DNA of 64,000 nucleotides from an uncultured Eggerthellaceae bacterium (GTDB lineage: Bacteria; Actinomycetota; Coriobacteriia; Coriobacteriales; Eggerthellaceae). The notes beneath the pieces are model-generated. The model saw nothing but the letters and a program-made list of their open reading frames with translations, searched no databases and had not been told where the DNA came from. The DNA is taken from assembly GCA_934648845.1 (NCBI GenBank), contig CAKUFS010000003.1:1-64000 (forward strand), read 5' to 3'. This document shows, piece after piece, positions 1 to 8,605 of this stretch (within the stretch, counting starts at the first letter, position 1; every line of letters starts with the position of its first letter). A program made the translations under genes and the position numbers.

Positions 1-503
1 AGAAAGCTGCAAGCTCATCGTCGAACGGCGTGGTGGTGAAGGGTCTGGGTGACGTGCTGGTGCGCTTGTCGCACTGTTGCAATCCTGTGCCGGGCGACCC
101 GATTATGGGTTTTGTAACGCGCGGACGTGGTATTTCGGTGCATCGCGCCGATTGTCCGAACGCGGCCGATTTGAAGCGCAGCTCCGAGCGCATTATCGAG
201 GTTGAATGGGCGCAGGATTCCAGCCGCGAAGTGTCGTACGAGGTTGAGGTGCAGCTTGAAGCCATGGATCGCATGAGCCTGCTGCGCGATGTAACCCAGG
301 TGCTTTCTGAATGCGGCGCAAACGTGCTGGCGTGTTCCACGTTCTCGCACAAGGACAGCATGGTTTCCATGCGCTTCCGTATTCAGATTTCCGATATCAC
401 GTTTATTGATACCGTGCTGAAAAAACTCCGCGCGGTTAATGGCGTATTTGATGCTCACCGTATGATTGCTGGTGCGCAAGGCTCAAGAAAGAAGAAACGA
501 TAA
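1..503 (+). CDS. rel: RelA/SpoT (p)ppGpp synthetase/hydrolase, C-terminal part
   Basis: The reading frame is open from the window edge, so only the last 167 or so codons are present. It holds the conserved Cys-Cys/His region (LSHCCNPVPGDPI, then RGRGISVHRADCPN) that follows the TGS domain of long RSH enzymes, and then a C-terminal ACT domain of about 70 residues. These parts sense the ribosome and regulate (p)ppGpp synthesis and hydrolysis; the catalytic domains lie upstream of the window. The stop codon overlaps the start of the next gene (TAATG), so the two are probably co-translated. Identification is firm; whether the enzyme is bifunctional cannot be seen. Confidence 0.93.
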   Translation, partial: KAASSSSNGVVVKGLGDVLVRLSHCCNPVPGDPIMGFVTRGRGISVHRADCPNAADLKRSSERIIEVEWAQDSSREVSYEVEVQLEAMDRMSLLRDVTQVLSECGANVLACSTFSHKDSMVSMRFRIQISDITFIDTVLKKLRAVNGVFDAHRMIAGAQGSRKKKR

Positions 504-1174
504 TGGCAAGAAACAATTCGTTGAACTGCGGAAATGTAAGCATTTCCACCCTGGTTTTGGGTTCTTACCAAACAAACGTCTACGTGGTAAGCAATGATCG
601 AGACGCGTTTGTAGTTGATCCTGCCGACGATTGCGCGCGCATCATGGATGCAATCCGCACCGTTGCCGGCGGCAAGATTGACGCTATTGTGGTAACGCAT
701 GAGCATTCGGACCACATTGGCGCGCTGGCTCAGTTGCGCCATGAAACGGGCGCGCCGGTTATTGCGTCGGCGATCGACGCTCCGCTTATCGAGAAGCAGC
801 AAAAGCAAGCTGCTGTCAAACTTTCGCCGGCGCAAAACAAGGTTGTTGACCGCACCGTTAAAGAAGGCGACACCGTTGAGCTGTGCGGTATGAAGTGGAA
901 GGTGCTTATCACCCCCGGTCACACAAAGGGTTCAATGTGCCTGTATCTTCCTGCCAGCGAAAATGGGGGAGAGCGCGGCATTCTGTTCTCGGGCGATACG
1001 CTGTTTTGCGGCGCGTTCGGTCGCACCGATTTCCCCGGTGGCAGCATGAACGAGATGGTAAAGTCTCTGAAGCGTTTGGACACGCTTCCCTCGGATACGC
1101 TTGTGTTCCCAGGACATATGCAGTTTACGGAGATTGGCGAAGAACAGCGCGGAATCCTTCGCCGTATCGTTTAA
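503..1174 (+). CDS. MBL-fold metallohydrolase, glyoxalase II-like
   Basis: A 223-residue metallo-beta-lactamase-fold hydrolase. Metal ligands are visible: THEHSDHIG (H66, H68, D70, H71), PGH at H140, SGDTLF at D165 and FPGH at H205. The length and the lack of a C-terminal substrate domain match the short YcbL-type glyoxalase II relatives, which probably hydrolyse thioesters in the cytoplasm; the substrate cannot be read from sequence. The ATG overlaps the rel stop codon, and the rel-MBL pairing suggests one transcript. About 180 bp without a gene follow. Confidence 0.88.
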   Translation: MARNNSLNCGNVSISTLVLGSYQTNVYVVSNDRDAFVVDPADDCARIMDAIRTVAGGKIDAIVVTHEHSDHIGALAQLRHETGAPVIASAIDAPLIEKQQKQAAVKLSPAQNKVVDRTVKEGDTVELCGMKWKVLITPGHTKGSMCLYLPASENGGERGILFSGDTLFCGAFGRTDFPGGSMNEMVKSLKRLDTLPSDTLVFPGHMQFTEIGEEQRGILRRIV

Positions 1175-1352
1175 GCTGTGAACGCACGGCTTTGCTATGC
1201 TTGCTGTGCGGAATTTGCTTCGTTCGGTTTTGTTCCGACTGCTTGCGTTTTCGCGTTGGCGGACGGTTTTGTTTTACGTTTGGATTTGTCGGTTAAGGTT
1301 TACTGTTTGCGCAGGTAGGATGCCTGCCTGGATTTAAGCGTTAGGAGCGCCC

Positions 1353-1985
1353 ATGGCGAAAAGAAATGCGTTCGATTACTTCGAGGCATTCGAGAAAGTG
1401 TCTGCTTTGGCGGTTCAGGAAGCCGAAGTGCTTATCGAGACCGTTGAATGCTTCTCTGGCGATGCCGATGTTGACGTGCTGATTGCGCGTGTGCATCAGC
1501 TGGAAAATCGTGGTGACGAAATCAACCACGCAATCTTCGAGAACACGGCCGTTGAGTTTATCACGCCCATTGAGCGCGAAGACATTATTGAGCTGGCGCG
1601 TGCGCTTGACACGGTGCTTGACGAGATTGAAGACGTTGTGTTCCGCTTCTACATGTTCAATGTGCGCGAAGTGCCGGAAAGCGCCATTAAGTTTGCGAAA
1701 GTCATCAAAGAGGCTGCTCAGGAACTTGACTGCGCGTTGTCTCAGCTGCGTGGCTTCAAGAAGCATGCGAAAGAGCTGCACGGCATTCTGGTGAAAGTCA
1801 ACGATTACGAAGAAGAAGGCGACCGCCTGTATATGGCCGCTGTTCGCGAGCTGTTCACGCGCCCGAACGCTGATCCGGTGGACGTTTTGCGCTGGACGGA
1901 AATCTACAAGCGCATGGAGCGTTGCTGCGATGCGTGCGAGCACGCTGCCGACGCCGTGAGCTCCGTTCTGCTCAAGAACTCGTAG
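1353..1985 (+). CDS. DUF47 family (PhoU-like) protein
   Basis: A 210-residue, almost wholly helical protein rich in Glu, Asp and Arg, of the DUF47/PhoU-like family. It carries the family pattern of paired acidic helices (HQLENRGDEINHAIFE in the first half, KVNDYEEEGDRLYMAAV in the second) that binds metal clusters in relatives. Family members usually sit beside a PitA-type phosphate transporter and modulate its activity, but no transporter lies next to it here. The start is the ATG after GGAG-like TTAGGAGCGCC. A palindromic element and a terminator follow. Confidence 0.85.
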   Translation: MAKRNAFDYFEAFEKVSALAVQEAEVLIETVECFSGDADVDVLIARVHQLENRGDEINHAIFENTAVEFITPIEREDIIELARALDTVLDEIEDVVFRFYMFNVREVPESAIKFAKVIKEAAQELDCALSQLRGFKKHAKELHGILVKVNDYEEEGDRLYMAAVRELFTRPNADPVDVLRWTEIYKRMERCCDACEHAADAVSSVLLKNS

Positions 1986-2016
1986 CCAAGGGTTCGCACG
2001 AGAAATTGTGACATCG

Positions 2017-2049
2017 TTGTTGACAAATTACCCCACCTTTTGTCAACAA
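2017..2049 (+). repeat. 33-nt palindrome, copy 1
   Basis: An 11-bp arm TTGTTGACAAA, centre TTACCCCACCT and arm TTTGTCAACAA. It starts 31 nt after the DUF47 stop codon, in the forward (gene-sense) orientation, and is followed six nt later by a terminator hairpin. It is one of seven near-identical copies in the window. Confidence 0.95.
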
Positions 2050-2054
2050 TAAAA

Positions 2055-2090
2055 GAATCCGAGGTGCATTTCGCATCTCGGATTCTTTTT
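2055..2090 (+). terminator. Intrinsic terminator after the DUF47 gene
   Basis: Stem GAATCCGAG / CTCGGATTC with a 13-nt loop, then a run of T. It ends the plus-strand unit and lies directly behind palindrome copy 1. Confidence 0.85.
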
Positions 2091-2157
2091 ATATGCCCTG
2101 TTCAAAGGGCTGTTTAGTTTTTTGTTTCGGGCTGCGCCGCTAGGAGATTGGCTCTCA

Positions 2158-2190
2158 TTGTTGACAAAAGGTGGGGTAATTTGTCAACAA
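2158..2190 (-). repeat. 33-nt palindrome, copy 2
   Basis: Identical to copy 1 but inverted. It lies 20 nt beyond the asd stop codon on the minus strand, so relative to asd it has the same orientation as copy 1 has to the DUF47 gene. The two copies face each other across the convergent gap. Confidence 0.95.
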
Positions 2191-2210
2191 TTGCCCGCCT
2201 GAATGCGCTG

Positions 2211-3287
2211 TTACGCTTCCGGCAGAAGCTTTTGCGCAATGTAGACGGCGTTCAGCGCCGCACCGCGCAGCAGCTGGTCGGCCACAACCCACAGGGCAAT
2301 GCCGCGATCTTCGGGCACGGTGCTATCGCGACGCACGCGTCCGACAAACGTGTCGAATGAACCGCGATGCATTGCGGGCATGGGATACACGTTGTTTGCG
2401 GGATCGTCTTCAAGCACCACGTGCTCGGCGTTGGCGAGCGCTTCCTTTACGGCCTCGATCCTTACGGGATGCGCGAACTCCACGTTCAGGCTTTCGGAAT
2501 GGCAGCGCAAAACGGGCACGCGCACGCAGGTCGGCGCCACTTCGATGGTGTTGTCGTTGAAAATCTTCTTCGTCTCAACGACCATCTTCCACTCTTCTTT
2601 AGTGTAACCCTCAGGGATGTCGTTCAGGTAATCGCCGTCAACGAACACATCGATGTGCGGAATGCAGTTGAACGCGATTTGATGCGCAAAGGCGGACGGC
2701 TCAAACGGCTCGCCAGCCAGGTATTTTGCCGTTTGGTCTTCGAGCTCGGCCATGCCTTTAGCACCTGCGCCCGAGGCAGACTGGTAGCTGCTTACCACAA
2801 TGCGGTCGATGTGGCCCAGCTTGCGCAGCGGGTTCAAGGCAACAAGCATCTGGATGGTGGTGCAGTTGGGGTTGGCAATAACGCCGCTGTGCCACGCAAT
2901 ATCGTGCGCGTTCACTTCGGGCACAACCAGCGGCACATCGGGGTCAACGCGGAAGGCGCTGGAGTTATCAATCATCACGGCGCCGGCATCTACCACGGCC
3001 TTGCGGAACTTCTTGGAAACGCTTGCACCCGCGCTGAACAGGGCAATGTCAACACCCTGGAAGCTTTCTTCGGTCATTTCCTGCACGGTCAGCTCACCAG
3101 CGGGCACTTTACCGCAGCCAGCGAAGGGAAGCTTTTCGCCTGCCGAACGCGCCGAAGCCAGCGCGCGAACTTCGGAAGCGGGGAAGTTTAGCGCCTCCAG
3201 GCATTTCAGCATCTCGCGGCCCACGGCACCGGTGGCTCCTGCAACAGCCACAACGGGATAAGCGGGCATCTTTTTATTCCAAGCCAT
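2211..3287 (-). CDS. asd: Aspartate-semialdehyde dehydrogenase
   Basis: Reduces L-aspartyl-4-phosphate to aspartate semialdehyde with NADPH, the step before the lysine/DAP and threonine/methionine branches. The 358 residues begin with the nucleotide-binding loop GATGAVG (residues 18-23) and carry the catalytic cysteine in NPNCTT (C142). Later family marks are SSYQSASGAG and FNCIPHID. It lies 45 nt downstream of lysC on the same strand, so the two form a lysC-asd unit. The start ATG follows GGAGGAACATC, a good ribosome binding site. Confidence 0.97.
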   Translation of the reverse strand: MAWNKKMPAYPVVAVAGATGAVGREMLKCLEALNFPASEVRALASARSAGEKLPFAGCGKVPAGELTVQEMTEESFQGVDIALFSAGASVSKKFRKAVVDAGAVMIDNSSAFRVDPDVPLVVPEVNAHDIAWHSGVIANPNCTTIQMLVALNPLRKLGHIDRIVVSSYQSASGAGAKGMAELEDQTAKYLAGEPFEPSAFAHQIAFNCIPHIDVFVDGDYLNDIPEGYTKEEWKMVVETKKIFNDNTIEVAPTCVRVPVLRCHSESLNVEFAHPVRIEAVKEALANAEHVVLEDDPANNVYPMPAMHRGSFDTFVGRVRRDSTVPEDRGIALWVVADQLLRGAALNAVYIAQKLLPEA

Positions 3288-3332
3288 GATGTTCCTCCAA
3301 TTACATCGTTGACGAATGCGTTCGTTTCGTGC

Positions 3333-4613
3333 CTAGCGGCCCTTCGCCATTTTCGCCGCAATTTCTTCCGCGGAAAGCTGTGTTTCCACAAATACGCTGT
3401 CGGAGTCCATGTTGAACGCGGTGTGCAGGCATTGCACCGCCGCCACGGCCTGCGACGAGCGCACCACTACGGAAAGACGGATGGGCGATGTGGAAATGGC
3501 CAGGATGTTGATCTCGTTTTCGCCAAGCGTGCTGAACATTTTCGCGGCAACGCCGGGGGAGGATTTCATGCCCGTGCCTACCACGCTCACCTTGGCAATG
3601 TCTTCGTCCACCACGAATTCGCGTGCGTTGATTTCCGGCAAGATGCTGGTGATGGTTTCCGACGCGCGCGGCAAATCGCTTTTCGGGCAGGTGAAGCTGA
3701 TGTCGGTCACGCCATCTTCCGAGACGTTTTGGATGATCATGTCAACGGAAACGTTCGCAGCCGCAAGGCGCGAGAACACTTTGGCGGCAACGCCGGACAT
3801 GTCGGGCACGCCACGCAGGGTAACTTTGACTTCAGAGGTGTCATGGGCAATGCCGGTAACAACGGCTTCTTCCATATCTTCCGTTCCTTCCATAACATAG
3901 GTGCCCTCGGCGTCGGAAAAAGCCGAGCGCGAATGGATAACCACGTGGAATTTGCTGGCAAGCTCTACGGCGCGGCTCTGCAAAACGCCTGATCCAGCTG
4001 TTGAAAGCTCCAACATATCGTCGTAGGAAATCTTGTCCAGCTTGCGGGCGCGCGGGCATACGCGCGGGTCGGCGGTGTATACGCCATCCACGTCGGAGTA
4101 GATTTCGCACACGTCGGCGCCAATGCCCCACGCAACGGCAACTGCGGTGGTGTCGGAACCGCCGCGGCCCAGCGTGGTAATGTCGCCGTTGCCGTCGATG
4201 CCCTGGAAGCCCGCGATAACGGGAATGACGCCCGCGTTCACAGCATCCATGATGCGCTTGGCATCGATGCCGGTGATCTTGGATTTCAGATGCGAGGTGT
4301 CAGTTTCAATGCCGGCCTGACGACCCGTGAAGCTCATGGCGCGGTAGCCGCGCGCTTCAAGCGCCATGGCCAACAGCGCCATGCTGACCTGCTCGCCCGT
4401 GGAAAGCAGGCGATCCATTTCGCGTGCGGGCGGGTTGCCGTTAAGCGCGCTTGCCAAACTCACCAGTTCATCGGTGGTTTTTCCCATGGCGGAAACAACG
4501 GCGACCACACTGTGGCCAGCCTGTTTTTTGGCGATAAGTCGCGCAGCAACTTTTTTGATGCGTTCGGGCGATGCCACCGAGGTCCCGCCGAACTTTGCTA
4601 CGATGAGCGACAT
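3333..4613 (-). CDS. lysC: Aspartate kinase
   Basis: Phosphorylates aspartate, the first step of the aspartate pathway. The 426-residue protein opens with the kinase motif KFGGTSV and carries STGEQVSMALLA, GRGGSDTTA and YSDVDGVYTADP. Two ACT domains occupy roughly residues 265-410, the usual site of feedback control by lysine or threonine. Length fits a monofunctional class of about 400-430 residues. It precedes asd in one operon. No lysine riboswitch is visible in its leader, unlike the NhaC-family gene at 18.7-20.3 kb. Confidence 0.97.
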   Translation of the reverse strand: MSLIVAKFGGTSVASPERIKKVAARLIAKKQAGHSVVAVVSAMGKTTDELVSLASALNGNPPAREMDRLLSTGEQVSMALLAMALEARGYRAMSFTGRQAGIETDTSHLKSKITGIDAKRIMDAVNAGVIPVIAGFQGIDGNGDITTLGRGGSDTTAVAVAWGIGADVCEIYSDVDGVYTADPRVCPRARKLDKISYDDMLELSTAGSGVLQSRAVELASKFHVVIHSRSAFSDAEGTYVMEGTEDMEEAVVTGIAHDTSEVKVTLRGVPDMSGVAAKVFSRLAAANVSVDMIIQNVSEDGVTDISFTCPKSDLPRASETITSILPEINAREFVVDEDIAKVSVVGTGMKSSPGVAAKMFSTLGENEINILAISTSPIRLSVVVRSSQAVAAVQCLHTAFNMDSDSVFVETQLSAEEIAAKMAKGR

Positions 4614-4808
4614 AATTCAAACCTTCTTTTAGAGACAACAAGTCAGGCTAACTATAGCGAAAAAGCTGCTGATAGCCTATAGAAACGTTATGTTTTACTC
4701 ATTATTTACGGTAAGGGACGTGCCCCTGCGTAAGGATGTTAATAGGTGCGCGCTTGAGGGCGTTGCGCTTGGTGCTCCGCTGCGGGGACGCATATAAGCT
4801 TTGTCATT

Positions 4809-4889
4809 ATAAAATCGTTCACAGTTCTTGATTTTCGGGGGTTTATCGTTCTAAACGTCGATTTTTCGATAACTGTGAACGATTTTATA
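4809..4889 (+). repeat. 80-bp palindromic element, subfamily A, copy 1
   Basis: Ends are ATAAAATCGTTCACAGTT and AACTGTGAACGATTTTAT, an exact inverted repeat of 18 nt around a 45-nt AT-rich middle. Three further copies lie at 8334, 13595 and 18144. The middle is related to the 13595 copy read in reverse, which defines subfamily A. Confidence 0.9.
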
Positions 4890-4907
4890 CCGAATCGCTG
4901 TTGACTT

Positions 4908-4956
4908 GCGAATAAAACGAAGGCCGGCGACTCAGATTGACCGAATCGCCGACCTT
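4908..4956 (-). terminator. Terminator for the UMF1-type MFS gene (minus strand)
   Basis: On the minus strand AAGGTCGGCGA pairs with TCGCCGGCCTT across a 16-nt loop and is followed by CGTTTTATTCG. It lies about 120 bp beyond the MFS stop codon. Confidence 0.65.
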
Positions 4957-5077
4957 GCTGGTTGCGAATACGTGGGTGGCAGGGCTGCTGCTGCAGTGGT
5001 GTGCCTCCGTGAGCTCTTGCCGGCATGCCGTTGCCGCACCTGCGTTGGCGCGACCCTCTCCGTAGGCGGGCGCGCGC

Positions 5078-6310
5078 CTACTCCTTCGGCATGCGAATCA
5101 GGAACACAATGCCTATGATGAACAGGACCGCAATGGAAAGCACGCCCAAGCTGGCGTTTCCCGTGACCTGCGTGAATGCCGACATTAGGAACGTGCCCAA
5201 AATCGCAGCGTACTTGCCGAAAATGTCGAAGAAGCCGTAGTATTCGTTCGCGTGCTCTTTGGGGATAAGCTTGCCGAACTCCGAGCGGGAAAGCGCCTGG
5301 ATGCCGCCTTGGAACAGACCCACGGCAAATGCCAGGATCCAGAACTCAAGAGCGGAGCGCAGCAAGAACGCTGCGAACAGCGTGATGCACAAGTACGCGA
5401 ACACTGCGATGCAAAGCATCTTGCGCGTACCGAACTTTCCTGCCAGCTTGCCGTATGCAATGGCGGAAGGGAAGGCTACGAACTGCGTCATGAGCAGGGC
5501 CAACACAAGTTGCGTGGCATCGATGCCTAAATCGGTGCCGTAGCTGGTGGACATCTTAATAATAGTATGCACGCCATCGATGTAGAAGAAGTACGCAATC
5601 ACGAAATACAGCAAGCGCTTGTCCTTCGCAATGCTCTTAAGCGTGGTGACAAGGCCGCGCATCACTTCGCCCAGCTTAATGCCGGTGCCGTCGTCTTCCT
5701 TGTAATTGACCTGATGGACGTTGCGTACCAACGGCAAGCTGAACACGAACCACCAAACGGCAGTGATCAGGAACGCGATTTTCATGCCAGTAGACATGTT
5801 GATACCAAAATTCGACCCGAACAGCACAATCACCAGACTGGCGATAAACGGCAAGCACGAACCGATGTAGCCCCACGCGTAACCGTGCGAGGAAACCATG
5901 TCCAGGCGGTCGTCGCTTTTGGCGGCGTCAACCAGGAATGCATCGTAGAAAACCATCGAACCGTTCAGCATAACGGCGGCAACCACATACAGAATCAAAA
6001 ATGGCAGCGCTTGGCTGGGGAACCCAAGGAGTGCGCAGCAAATCACGCCGATAATGACCGTGCCCATGAAAAACTTCTTCTTGTTGCCTTTGTAGTCGGC
6101 CAGGCTTCCCAAAATGGGCATGAGCAGAGCCAAGATGAGCGACGCGACGGTTTCCGCGTATCCCCATGCCACCACCACGGATGAACCGGGCTCGGCGATC
6201 GACTTGAAATAAACGGGGATCAATGCGGAGGAGAGAAGGACGAAGGCGGAATTTCCCACGTCGTAGAGGACCCAGCTTTTTTCCTGCTTGGTCATTTTCG
6301 TTTTTGCCAC
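5078..6310 (-). CDS. MFS transporter, UMF1 (Atg22-like) family
   Basis: A 410-residue membrane protein with about 12 hydrophobic segments. It begins WVLYDVGNSAF, the typical opening of the UMF1 family of major facilitator proteins, which includes the yeast vacuolar amino-acid effluxer Atg22. The MFS loop GSLADYKGNKKKF follows transmembrane segment 2. Bacterial substrates of this family are mostly unknown, so no substrate is assigned. It is transcribed alone, divergent from the phospholipase C-like gene. Confidence 0.85.
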   Translation of the reverse strand: MAKTKMTKQEKSWVLYDVGNSAFVLLSSALIPVYFKSIAEPGSSVVVAWGYAETVASLILALLMPILGSLADYKGNKKKFFMGTVIIGVICCALLGFPSQALPFLILYVVAAVMLNGSMVFYDAFLVDAAKSDDRLDMVSSHGYAWGYIGSCLPFIASLVIVLFGSNFGINMSTGMKIAFLITAVWWFVFSLPLVRNVHQVNYKEDDGTGIKLGEVMRGLVTTLKSIAKDKRLLYFVIAYFFYIDGVHTIIKMSTSYGTDLGIDATQLVLALLMTQFVAFPSAIAYGKLAGKFGTRKMLCIAVFAYLCITLFAAFLLRSALEFWILAFAVGLFQGGIQALSRSEFGKLIPKEHANEYYGFFDIFGKYAAILGTFLMSAFTQVTGNASLGVLSIAVLFIIGIVFLIRMPKE

Positions 6311-6558
6311 AAGTGCTCCTTTGCAAAGCTATCGGTCAAATTTACCGAATGGAATCAAAACGGTTAAAAACTGCAATCCGCGCGTTTAGGCGTACCTGCT
6401 CATTGTATAGTTATGCCCAACAAAGAAAAAGGACGACTCCGTTTTTTTGTCACTTTGATTTTGCACCGTCTTTACGCTTCTTTTGCACGACAAAAGCGCC
6501 AAAGGCATAACATGCGTGTCGAAGGCATGAAGGCGAAACGGAGTGAAGGGAGAATATT

Positions 6559-7509
6559 ATGCCCGCCATTATCACTCATGATCTTTTTGGAGAAGCCGTT
6601 TACGAAGGCGACGCGTATTTTATTGGGATTGATCCCGAGCAGCGCTTTGCCTTTCTTTTGGGAAATCAAGGTCCCGATCCGCTGTTTTACGCGCGCGCGA
6701 ATCCGAGCATTTCAGAGTTTTCGGCGTTGGGCAGCATTATGCACAGCCAGGATACCGATAAGATTCTGATGGCGTTCCATGATGCGTTGGATACTCTTAC
6801 CCCTGATGAGAAGCCTGTTGGACGTGCGTATTTGCTGGGCTTTTTGTGCCACTATCTGCTTGATTCCACGGTTCATCCGCTGGTGTACGCGAACCAATAT
6901 GCCCTGTGCGATGCGGGCGTTGAGGGCCTAACGCGCAAGAACGGCAACGAGATTCACGCCGTCATAGAGAGCGAATTTGACGAAGTGATGCTGTTCAAGC
7001 ACACGGGCAAGACGGTCGCCACCTTCAAGCCGTATAAGGAAATCCTGCAGGCAAGCGATGAAACGCTCACGATTATTGGCAAGCTGTACTCGTATATGGC
7101 GGTCATGGTGTTCCAGCGTAGCATGCAAATCGATGTCTTCCGCAAGTCGGTTAAAGCGTTTCGCCTGGTACAGAGCGTGTTCTACTCGCGTACGGGCATG
7201 AAACGCTCGCTTCTGGCGCGCGTGGAAGAGCTGGCGCGTCCGTATTCGTTCTATCGATCGATGTCGCACCGCGCGCTAGAGGCGACCGAGTGCGAATTCG
7301 ATAACCATGAAGGCAACGCGTGGGTGAACCCCTTTACGAAGCAGGAGTCAACGGCAAGCTTGGATCAGCTTATTGACCAGGCGAAAGCACGCGTGGGTGC
7401 CGCGTTTGCGCTGTTTGATGCCGATGAGTTTTCCTCTGAGGCGGCCCATATCATTACGGGCGGCTTGAACTTTTCGGGCAATCACTTACCGGGCGAGACG
7501 GTTGAATAG
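6559..7509 (+). CDS. Zinc-dependent phospholipase C family protein
   Basis: A 316-residue protein with the zinc-dependent phospholipase C pattern: an N-terminal THDLFGEAV, GNQGPDPLFYAR, IMHSQD, and the central FLCHYLLDSTVHPLVY, whose His and Asp residues are the expected metal ligands. No signal peptide is seen, so the protein is probably cytoplasmic, and activity on phospholipids is unproven for this branch. The start ATG follows GAAGGGAGAATATT. Its stop codon overlaps the 5' end of the larE-like frame, which implies coupling of the two genes. Confidence 0.8.
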   Translation: MPAIITHDLFGEAVYEGDAYFIGIDPEQRFAFLLGNQGPDPLFYARANPSISEFSALGSIMHSQDTDKILMAFHDALDTLTPDEKPVGRAYLLGFLCHYLLDSTVHPLVYANQYALCDAGVEGLTRKNGNEIHAVIESEFDEVMLFKHTGKTVATFKPYKEILQASDETLTIIGKLYSYMAVMVFQRSMQIDVFRKSVKAFRLVQSVFYSRTGMKRSLLARVEELARPYSFYRSMSHRALEATECEFDNHEGNAWVNPFTKQESTASLDQLIDQAKARVGAAFALFDADEFSSEAAHIITGGLNFSGNHLPGETVE

Positions 7510-7510
7510 C

Positions 7511-8326
7511 GTGAATGACGAAGCTGCGTGCACCGGCGCTGGTGGTGGTGCTGCAGCTGGTGCCGGTGCTGGCGCTGGCGCCGGTGGTGCTGGTGCCAGT
7601 GGCGTTGGTGCCGCGGACGCGAGCGGGCGCAGCGCGTTCGCGGCAGGGGACGGCGCTGCGGGAGCCGCCGGTGCGTGCGGCTGCAGTACGGATGCGTTCC
7701 CTGTGGGCGTGGAGCCGCTTGAGACGTTTTTCGCGCGCGTGCCGCGCTTCGCGCTTGCGTTTTCCGGCGGCGCCGATTCCGCCTGTCTTTTAGGCGCTGC
7801 GGCAAAAGCGGGCTGCCAAGTGAAAGCGTACCTGGTCAAAACGGCGTTTCAGCCAGACGCCGATGTGGTGGATGCGCAGCGCGTTGCCGCCGAGTGGGGC
7901 GTACCGCTGGAAGTCATCTACGCCGATGTGCTATCTCAGCCGGCTATTGCGGCGAATCCGCCTGACCGCTGCTATCGCTGCAAGACGTTTATTTTCGGGA
8001 CCATTAAAAAACGCGCGCAGTCCGATGGTTATCCCGTTTTATGCGACGGCACGAACGCCACCGACAACCCGGCGCGCCGCCCCGGCTTTCGTGCGCTGGC
8101 AGAGCTGGGCGTTGTTTCGCCGCTGCGCCGTGCGGGGCTCACGAAGGACGAAGTGCGCGCTCTGGGCAGAAGCGTGGGCGTGAGCTTGGCTGACAAACCG
8201 AGCTTTTCTTGCTATGCCGTTCATGCTCCTGCAGGTCAGCCGCTTGCTAAGGAAGTGTTGCGCCAGGTGGCGGCGTCGTTCGGTGCGCAACGGCAGGGGC
8301 TTGATCTCTGCAGCTGTTTCTCTTGA
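7511..8326 (+). CDS. larE: LarE-like ATP-pyrophosphatase, C-terminally shortened
   Basis: Contains the PP-loop AFSGGADSACLL and the LarE signature NPPDRCYRCKTFIF, with the sacrificial-sulfur-type cysteine region of enzymes that build the nickel-pincer cofactor. The N-terminal 65 residues are an Ala/Gly-rich low-complexity run. The start is unclear: TTG 7502, GTG 7511, or a GTG near 7710 that would give a normal N-terminus. The protein ends about 15-20 residues after DKPSFSC, where LarE usually continues for some 60 more residues, and the usual SRIPYG is replaced by HAPAG. An 80-bp palindromic element begins 7 nt after the stop. It may be a decaying gene. Confidence 0.7.
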   Translation: MNDEAACTGAGGGAAAGAGAGAGAGGAGASGVGAADASGRSAFAAGDGAAGAAGACGCSTDAFPVGVEPLETFFARVPRFALAFSGGADSACLLGAAAKAGCQVKAYLVKTAFQPDADVVDAQRVAAEWGVPLEVIYADVLSQPAIAANPPDRCYRCKTFIFGTIKKRAQSDGYPVLCDGTNATDNPARRPGFRALAELGVVSPLRRAGLTKDEVRALGRSVGVSLADKPSFSCYAVHAPAGQPLAKEVLRQVAASFGAQRQGLDLCSCFS

Positions 8327-8333
8327 TTCGCAA

Positions 8334-8408
8334 AAAATCGTTCACAGTTCTTTGTTTTCGGGACTTTATCCCGATTAACCTCTCTTTTTTGATAACTGTG
8401 AACGATTT
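8334..8408 (+). repeat. 80-bp palindromic element, subfamily B, copy 1
   Basis: Ends AAAAATCGTTCACAGTT and AACTGTGAACGATTT. The middle is the near-exact reverse complement of the middle of the copy at 18144 (about two differences), which defines subfamily B. It begins 7 nt after the larE stop codon, in a convergent gap. Confidence 0.9.
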
Positions 8409-8468
8409 GGAGTTATAGGACACATATGCCCATCGAGGCGTCAATAGTCATATGCGTCCCATAACTCC
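8409..8468. repeat. 60-bp inverted repeat beside the 80-bp element
   Basis: Arms 8409-8428 (GGAGTTATAGGACACATATG) and 8449-8468 (CATATGCGTCCCATAACTCC) are inverted copies with two mismatches and a 20-nt loop. It abuts the 80-bp element. It has no T-run, so it is not a standard terminator. Confidence 0.75.
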
Positions 8469-8488
8469 AATTTGATTGGCGGATGCCG

Positions 8489-8526
8489 AAAAAGCGGCTC
8501 CCTTCGCAATGAAGGAAGCCGCTTTT
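8489..8526 (-). terminator. Bidirectional terminator between larE and the small gene
   Basis: Stem AAGCGGCTCCCTTC / GAAGGAAGCCGCTT with a short loop. On the minus strand it is followed by TTTTTC and on the plus strand by TTTTGCTT, so it can serve both converging genes. Confidence 0.8.
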
Positions 8527-8605
8527 GCTTGGGTGCTTGCTGCAAACGCGAGATAGCAGGGCTTCAAGCTCATCGTTGTGGGCTATCTACCGCGTCGTTT
8601 CCCCT

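Larger units (their letters stand above)
4614..5077. other. Intergenic region between lysC and the MFS gene
   Basis: 464 bp without a gene. It contains the lysC promoter region, an 81-bp terminal-palindrome element (4809-4889) and a minus-strand terminator (4908-4956). Short GC-rich imperfect repeats lie at 4725-4790. I see no coding sequence. Confidence 0.6.

Noticed and set aside
2367..3191. A 274-codon plus-strand frame opposite asd
   Set aside because: Antisense shadow of asd, with no ribosome binding site or recognisable domain.
4614..4800. Lysine riboswitch upstream of lysC
   Set aside because: The leader is short and has none of the aptamer blocks that are clear at 20346-20506.
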